From NCBI GenBank assembly GCA_963576735.1, contig OY755179.1:7192001-7256000 (forward strand): a DNA stretch of 64,000 nucleotides. Reading direction: 5' to 3'. Both the position numbers and the translations under genes were made by a program. The notes under the pieces were generated by a model. It was not told the DNA's origin. It was given only the letters and a program-made list of their open reading frames with translations, and did no database searches. Shown one piece after another: positions 60,501 to 64,000 of the stretch. This DNA is from Bedellia somnulentella (taxonomy: Eukaryota; Arthropoda; Insecta; Lepidoptera; Bedelliidae). The first letter of the stretch is position 1; the number at the start of each line of letters is the position of its first letter.

Positions 60501-62478
60501 TTTCAATCAAAACCTTTGCATACAATTTACCGACAATGCTGAGTAGGCTAATTCCACGGTAGTTTCTAGCCTCCTGGTGTGACCCCTTTCCTTTATATAA
60601 AGGCACAATTACCGCTTTGCACCAGTCTTGTGGCACTTTGCCACTCGACCAGCATTTTTGGAAAAGGAAGTACAACCAGGAAGCCACCACCCCTTTAGCA
60701 GCCCTCAGCATTTCAGTGTTTATTGCAAATTACAATAACAATATTTCAGATAAGAAAGTACGTACATACATACGTTATGAAAAATAGGAATAGTTCTGAT
60801 CTTATCACTTTAAGCAATGCCATTGGTTTAAGAAAACCTTAGAAAGTTAGAAAAGGTGCAACTTAAGCATGAACGGTTAAACTTAAGCATGAACAATTAA
60901 TGAACCGTACCTCAAATTGGCGAGCTCCTGCTCATGATGCGCCAGTCGCTCCTGGTCCTGCAGCTCAGCCAGATGTCTGCTGAGCGCCATCACGCCGCTG
61001 CTGAAGTTGCCGTGGCTCGTGAACTTGCAGCGGAAGTCCTCAGGAGGGCCGCAGTTGAACAGGTAGCAACTGCCGGGACTCTGATACCAAACGATTTTAG
61101 TTAGAATCCGCACGGATAACAAGCCTTTTGATCGTCATATCACGTATATATTTTCTGTCCCTTATCCCGTCGAGGGGCTCCAACGGTGAATAGGGTTATT
61201 TGGCCATAGTCCCCACGAATAATTTTGTGAGTACAACCCCATGGAACCATAAGTGGATCTCTAGGAAATGCATCATTTAATGAATAAGACAGGTTAGTCA
61301 AGTAGGCACGGCACCAACAAGTTCGTTGAAATGAGGTGAACACGTTTTATGTTATTAGTTTTGAATACAGCATTATTGATACCTGTGGTATTAAGAAGAA
61401 GCTAGCAAATTGAATTGAGTGTGAGGACTAAAGAGCACCAACAAGATGGTGGGATAAGGATTTGAAAGAGGCTGTTGGAGATGAGAAGAAAGCTTATTTA
61501 CATACTTTAGTACTTGTAATCAGAGGCAGTAATGCGAGTGTAGTTGGTGAGATGGTGCAGAGCCGAATGAATGCAACTGAGATGAGGACCCTCAGAAAAA
61601 AATAATGTTAGGTTATGTGATCGAGGGGAAATAGAGTGATACGTGCATATTAAGATGATTTAAGCACATAGAGAGGATATATGACAGTAAATTGGTGAAA
61701 CAGAGAGCCAAAGTGATTGGCTATGTTTGTAGAGTACGACCACGCACAATAAATACTGATTAAATAGAGAAAGTTCTTAAAAAAGGCAGGCGTCTGAAGC
61801 ATGGAGAGAACGTTGAAGAGAACCAAGAGAAATGAAGAAGAATAAAATTGTGACGAGAAGGGAATTGTGCAGAGATAAAATAAATTAAGGATCGTGATCG
61901 TGAATGATGTCAGCGATGGATTCCAATTCAAAATACGTGATACTCCAGACTCAATAGTCACCTTGCATCGCTCTTACATGCAGCGAATACTATTCTTAAT
62001 GGAAATTACATATTATAGCCACCTTAAACCTTAGATAAAAGTCCATTCTAAGTATATAAATATTTTCCATCGTATCATTGACTTACTTTGACCACCTTCC
62101 TCTAAAAGCTAAAAGTGGATACCCATCTAATATCACATAAAACAAGGAACTATTAACCTGAATCGTATTGTTTACTATCTGTAGTTTCACTGTATAATCT
62201 TATACAAATAAATGAACTAGTACCCTAGTTTTTGTATTTACCTTTTCCTCATAGATAAAAACATCACACATGTCAGTTTCACAGCACAACCGAAGGCATT
62301 CCTGACGGGAACCCACGTCGAGCTCTGACAAATATTTGGCCCCCATCTCCCTAGACTCCTCCGTCCTGATGATCTTATCCCTCTGAACGTCAAACCGAGA
62401 GGAACAAGCCGCAGGGTCCAACTCTCTGGCTTGTGCCATAGCAACAAAAAGACCGAACCACCAAGTCCACGATCTCAT
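49018..62478 (-). CDS. LRP11: LRP11-like type I membrane protein (MANEC + LDLa)
   Basis: Eleven exons, all phase-consistent: 62478-62242, 61080-60911, 56721-56639, 56185-55992, 55280-55160, 52360-52300, 52193-52108, 51058-50940, 50642-50415, 49924-49789 and 49148-49018, giving 521 residues. ATG 62478 begins a signal peptide (MRSWTWWFGLFVAMAQA); an in-frame ATG at 62544 is possible. A Cys-rich MANEC/MANSC domain (about 23-105; CLRLCCETDMCD, SPGSCYLFNC) is followed by a Thr-rich linker. The LDLa repeat at about 166-205 has the acidic calcium cluster CADGSDEAPELGC. A long Pro/Gln-rich stalk leads to a membrane span at about 471-492 and a basic tail ending DADYLVNGMYL. Domain order fits LRP11, although I saw no PKD domain. 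Ligand and role are unknown. Introns hold many mobile elements. Confidence 0.88.
49435..49512 (-). pseudogene. Duplicate of the 3' half of LRP11-like exon 10
   Basis: The stretch matches 49781-49858 over 78 bp with about nine differences, including the splice donor. On the minus strand it reads FTSVDEHDDHSDH and then PPAAVALLILG without stops, against FTSMDEHDGLSEH in the real exon. An AG precedes it in phase 0, but the upstream half of the exon is replaced by a family A SINE, and the acceptor lacks a good pyrimidine tract. It may be an alternative exon or just a relic. Confidence 0.6.
49513..49780 (+). repeat. SINE-like family A inserted between two exon 10 copies
   Basis: It runs from CTACATATGTATCTAAG through GTTGGTGATGGGTCTCCAAC to GCCGACACTACACAGC and a short TATG tail. 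It is exactly bordered by the 78-bp direct repeat. Confidence 0.8.
50090..50251. repeat. 162-bp perfect palindrome of a tRNA-like 3' half
   Basis: Arms 50090-50168 and 50173-50251 are perfect 79-bp inverted repeats around CCCC. Each arm holds the 3' half of the tRNA-like sequence of the P-like elements (GTATACCCGAAGGTCGCGGG, then the B box GGTTCGAACCC) plus its flanking AAATTTTTCTTTCC. It lies in intron 9 of the LRP11-like gene. Confidence 0.92.
51123..51350 (-). repeat. SINE-like family A, full length
   Basis: Plus strand reads GTAGTGTCGGC at one end and GGGATTTATAGCTGTCAGTA at the other, i.e. an inverted copy. LRP11-like intron 7. Confidence 0.8.
51360..52100. other. LRP11-like intron 7, unique part
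   Basis: AT-rich; no repeat or gene recognised. Confidence 0.45.
52550..52795 (+). repeat. SINE-like family A
   Basis: ATACTCACGCCACGGCCATA head, AAAGTATCGTTGGTGATC middle and CTCTTACGACATCCGTGGG tail. It abuts the Helitron pair. Confidence 0.8.
52803..53734 (-). mobile_element. Helitron-like element, tandem copy 1
   Basis: On the minus strand it starts TCTATACTTATAATAAATC (53734) and ends CCGATCCACTAG (52803). It carries a (GACA)n tract near 53564-53614. No Rep/Hel frame is seen. Its 5' end touches the 3' CTAG of copy 2 without any host base between. Confidence 0.85.
53735..54711 (-). mobile_element. Helitron-like element, tandem copy 2
   Basis: Closely similar to copy 1, with the same 5' TCTATACTTATAATAAATC (54711) and 3' CTAG (53735-53738). 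(GACA)n lies at about 54544-54591. The pair as a whole is bordered on the minus strand by host A (54712) and host T (52802). Confidence 0.85.
54830..55110. other. CpG-rich block of unknown nature in LRP11-like intron 5
   Basis: On the plus strand a 70-codon open stretch (54895-55107, no ATG at its start) ends just before a GTAAGT-like sequence. I do not recognise the peptide. It is antisense to the gene, so it is more likely part of an unknown repeat than an exon. Confidence 0.3.
55855..55975 (+). repeat. tRNA-derived SINE family B, 3' part
   Basis: ACACCAGGTGACAATGTCAC, GATGTTCAGAAGTATTAG and CCCCTTCGGGGTTATTC are shared with 1003-1375. Confidence 0.75.
56940..57065 (-). repeat. SINE-like family A, partial
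   Basis: Plus strand shows CCCCACGCAACTTCCAAAAG and ATATAGCCGTGAGTATATGT, ending in a TATG repeat. Confidence 0.75.
57285..57450 (+). repeat. SINE-like family A, partial
   Basis: GGGTAGCCAGAGAGAGAG to GCATCGCCCAAAAAGCC; truncated before the tail. Confidence 0.7.
57490..57730 (+). repeat. SINE-like family A
   Basis: ATACTCACGAATTTAAATCC head to a CTCTTACGTACAGGCACGG tail. It follows a truncated copy of the same family. Confidence 0.75.
57830..58195 (-). repeat. tRNA-derived SINE family B, full length
   Basis: An inverted copy; on the minus strand the A box is GATAGTCCAGTGGGTAG and the B-box region GAGTTCCAATCC. Its tail is ACATAACATAACATAA on the plus strand. Confidence 0.82.
58280..58445 (+). 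repeat. SINE-like family A, diverged partial
   Basis: GTAGCCAGAGAGCC, GAAATTCTTTAGCC and GGGGATGGGTCTGTAAC are recognisable. Confidence 0.55.
58465..58700 (+). repeat. SINE-like family A
   Basis: CACAGCCATAAACCCC head, TTTTTGGTGATGGGTGTA middle and GCTGACACTACACAAC tail. Confidence 0.75.
58785..59145 (+). repeat. tRNA-derived SINE family B, full length
   Basis: It has a clear A box (GTGGTAGCTCAATGGGTAG) and B-box-like GGGTTTGAAACAC; the body matches the copies at 1003 and 57830. Confidence 0.82.
59201..60722 (-). mobile_element. Young 5'-truncated LINE with near-intact RT frame
   Basis: The minus strand encodes reverse transcriptase from 60711: LYKGKGSHQEARNYRGIS, DVQAGFRKGMGCMDQIFSLR, LEKAYDRVVRK, GVRQGCVASPWLF, LLYADDQVLLASS. 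It reads through YGSECWV to a single in-frame TAG (59659-59661) and reopens as 59637-59248. The 12-bp duplication TTGCAAATTACA lies at 59189-59200 and 60723-60734, and the tail is (TATG)n. The endonuclease half is missing, so it cannot move alone. It lies in sense in LRP11-like intron 2. Confidence 0.88.
61400..61890 (+). pseudogene. Decayed, internally deleted LINE remnant
   Basis: Scattered plus-strand frames match the LINE above: a WWDKDLKEAVGDEKKAYL-like piece joins directly to MNATEMRTLRK and then HIERIYDSKLVK, so the RT core has been deleted. There are many stops. It is antisense in LRP11-like intron 1. Confidence 0.6.
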
Positions 62479-62639
62479 TTCTACGGATTCAACTTCTTTA
62501 CTGAATACCAAGGAGGTTGATACTGACGGATCGATACTACGCATGCGCCATGATGGCGGAATAATGGCCGAATGGTTTTTTTTCAGTTCGCGGTTTCTGC
62601 GCTCGGTGGTTAGTGTGTCCTTCAGCAATGTCCATGTTT

Positions 62640-64000
62640 TTCAAATTTCGAAGCAATGTAAGTTATTTCTTAGACTTGATTTATGAATGAAAATATGCCT
62701 ATTTAAATTTTTATATTATATTTTTATTAGATTAATTTATATTTTTCGCCGACTTCACCTAGTGTGCAAAATTTTAGCATTGTTACGTCAACAAAAATCA
62801 GTTGGTTGGTTATAATACCGATTGTATAATTTAATTAATTAATTTTAAATAATAAACAAACGAAACCTTAGTACTTCAACTGGATTAAATTTAGGATTAT
62901 GTTTAATTAGTGACAATAGGACTGGATAATCCATTGGGATAATCTGATAGAAAGTTATTAATAATACAGGTGTTTTATTACATTAACTATATTCTTGTGT
63001 TTTATCATTATCACTTAATAGTTTGGAACTATAAGTTAATTTTCTTTGCCAATAAGCAAAGTAATGTGAATGTGACGCATCCACGCCCCCGGACCGGCTG
63101 CGAACTCGGGGTCAATGACATGTCAAATACATAAGAGACCTTTTGTGATTCTGAAAACTACTATTTTCTATTCAATATTTTATTGCATTCTTTGATTAGA
63201 GATATATTACAGTACAATGGTATATTTTATATTTAGCTACTAATATCTCTAATAGGAAAGATCAAATTAACTTTAGCAGCACCATACTGCTATGTCTCGG
63301 GAGATGAAGGGGTCAAATGTAGGTAGATGTTAATTAATTCCTATGGCAACAGAAAATCAGGGAATAAAGCTTTACTTTTCAAAGTAAATAATGATGATAG
63401 TTTGGTTCTTTTATAAGATATATCTACTAAATGAAATACCAAAATTTACCCTTTTTAACCGACTTCAAAAAAAGGGGCGTTCTCAATTCGACCGTATATT
63501 TTTTTTACCATTCATGACATCTGTGAAACGGGTGCCAACAATGACAGTCATCATCTAAGACAAATGACGTCCATTGCTGGACACCCCAAAAATATCTTTC
63601 AAATAATAAATGCAGTCCTTATATTTGTATAAATTTACATACCATGTTTAGTTGGCTTAGAATATCGTTACCTCGTGACTCCAACAAGTTAGCAATTACC
63701 GCACCGGGAGACTTTAGGGACGGTGAGCAATGCGGTTGCCATTCTTTCGCCAAGAATCCAGAACAGCCTTATTTAAATATTATCGTTTTAAAAACGGGTA
63801 AAGAATTGGCAATCGTTTAGATATGGCTGCCATTCCATGGGAATAGGACAAAAGAAAATGACTGCATTTTTGTTTAGTTAAATTCAAAAGAAGCAAAAAA
63901 TAAAGCGCAGTGAGAAAGTAGCCACCATTGCCATATTAAGTTAAAGCATTCGTTCTAATATACTAAACAAAGGGTCGAGGCAGACGAGCTATTTATTAAT
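62640..64000. other. Upstream flank of the LRP11-like gene
   Basis: No gene is visible on either strand. 63458-63510 (AACCGACTTCAAAAAAAGGG) and 63560-63590 (GACGTCCATTGCTGGACA, RTE-tail-like) look like fragments of common lepidopteran repeats. Confidence 0.45.

Noticed and set aside
59386..60562. Plus-strand frames over the second LINE
   Set aside because: Also antisense shadows of a clear reverse transcriptase frame.
1..64000. CRISPR arrays, operons, viral or toxin genes
   Set aside because: The sequence is clearly eukaryotic nuclear DNA; regularly spaced direct repeats and such genes are not seen.

Overview
The window is a stretch of insect nuclear genome, most likely from a moth or butterfly. 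Genes have introns with GT/AG borders, poly(A) signals and long AT-rich spacers. It is packed with tRNA-derived SINEs, Helitron-like elements with 5' TC and 3' CTAG ends, RTE-type LINEs and short inverted-repeat DNA transposons of the kind common in Lepidoptera. The species cannot be fixed from sequence alone. I see no prokaryotic or viral genes and no CRISPR array.

Five protein-coding loci were reconstructed by checking reading frame and splice phase at every junction. (1) 286-12252 (+): the 3' five exons of a SID-1/SIDT-family dsRNA channel; the 5' part lies outside the window. (2) 17616-18131 (+): an intronless gene for an unrecognised 171-residue protein. (3) 26890-31760 (-): a two-exon, type II membrane-anchored GH18 chitinase, best matched to the Cht11 group. 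(4) 34086-43318 (+): a five-exon ninein/Bsg25D-like centrosomal coiled-coil protein. (5) 49018-62478 (-): an eleven-exon LRP11-like type I membrane protein with a signal peptide, MANEC/MANSC domain, LDLa repeat, proline-rich stalk, one membrane span and a short tail. The chitinase and ninein genes are divergent; the ninein and LRP11-like genes are convergent. They look like ordinary neighbours, not one pathway.

Most of the rest is mobile DNA, and many insertions keep readable ends and target duplications. They include a Mutator-like element with a nested LINE (1691-3778), three sizeable RTE-type LINE copies, a Helitron (9000-10486) and two Helitrons joined head-to-tail (52803-54711). Two copies of a P-like element carry a tRNA-like sequence and flank the ninein gene in opposite orientation (32132-33649, 47074-48094). 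Ninein intron 3 holds a long-TIR element, a small TA-flanked MITE and a hAT-like element with GTCTTG arrays that ends 32 bp before an exon. A GC-motif MITE lies in the chitinase intron.

The most unusual structures are: a 162-bp palindrome folded back exactly at the anticodon-loop region of a tRNA-like sequence (50090-50251); two SID-1 exons each shadowed by a decayed second copy; and a 78-bp direct repeat around a SINE that duplicates the membrane-span exon of the LRP11-like gene together with its splice donor. No clearly new multi-gene system was found.
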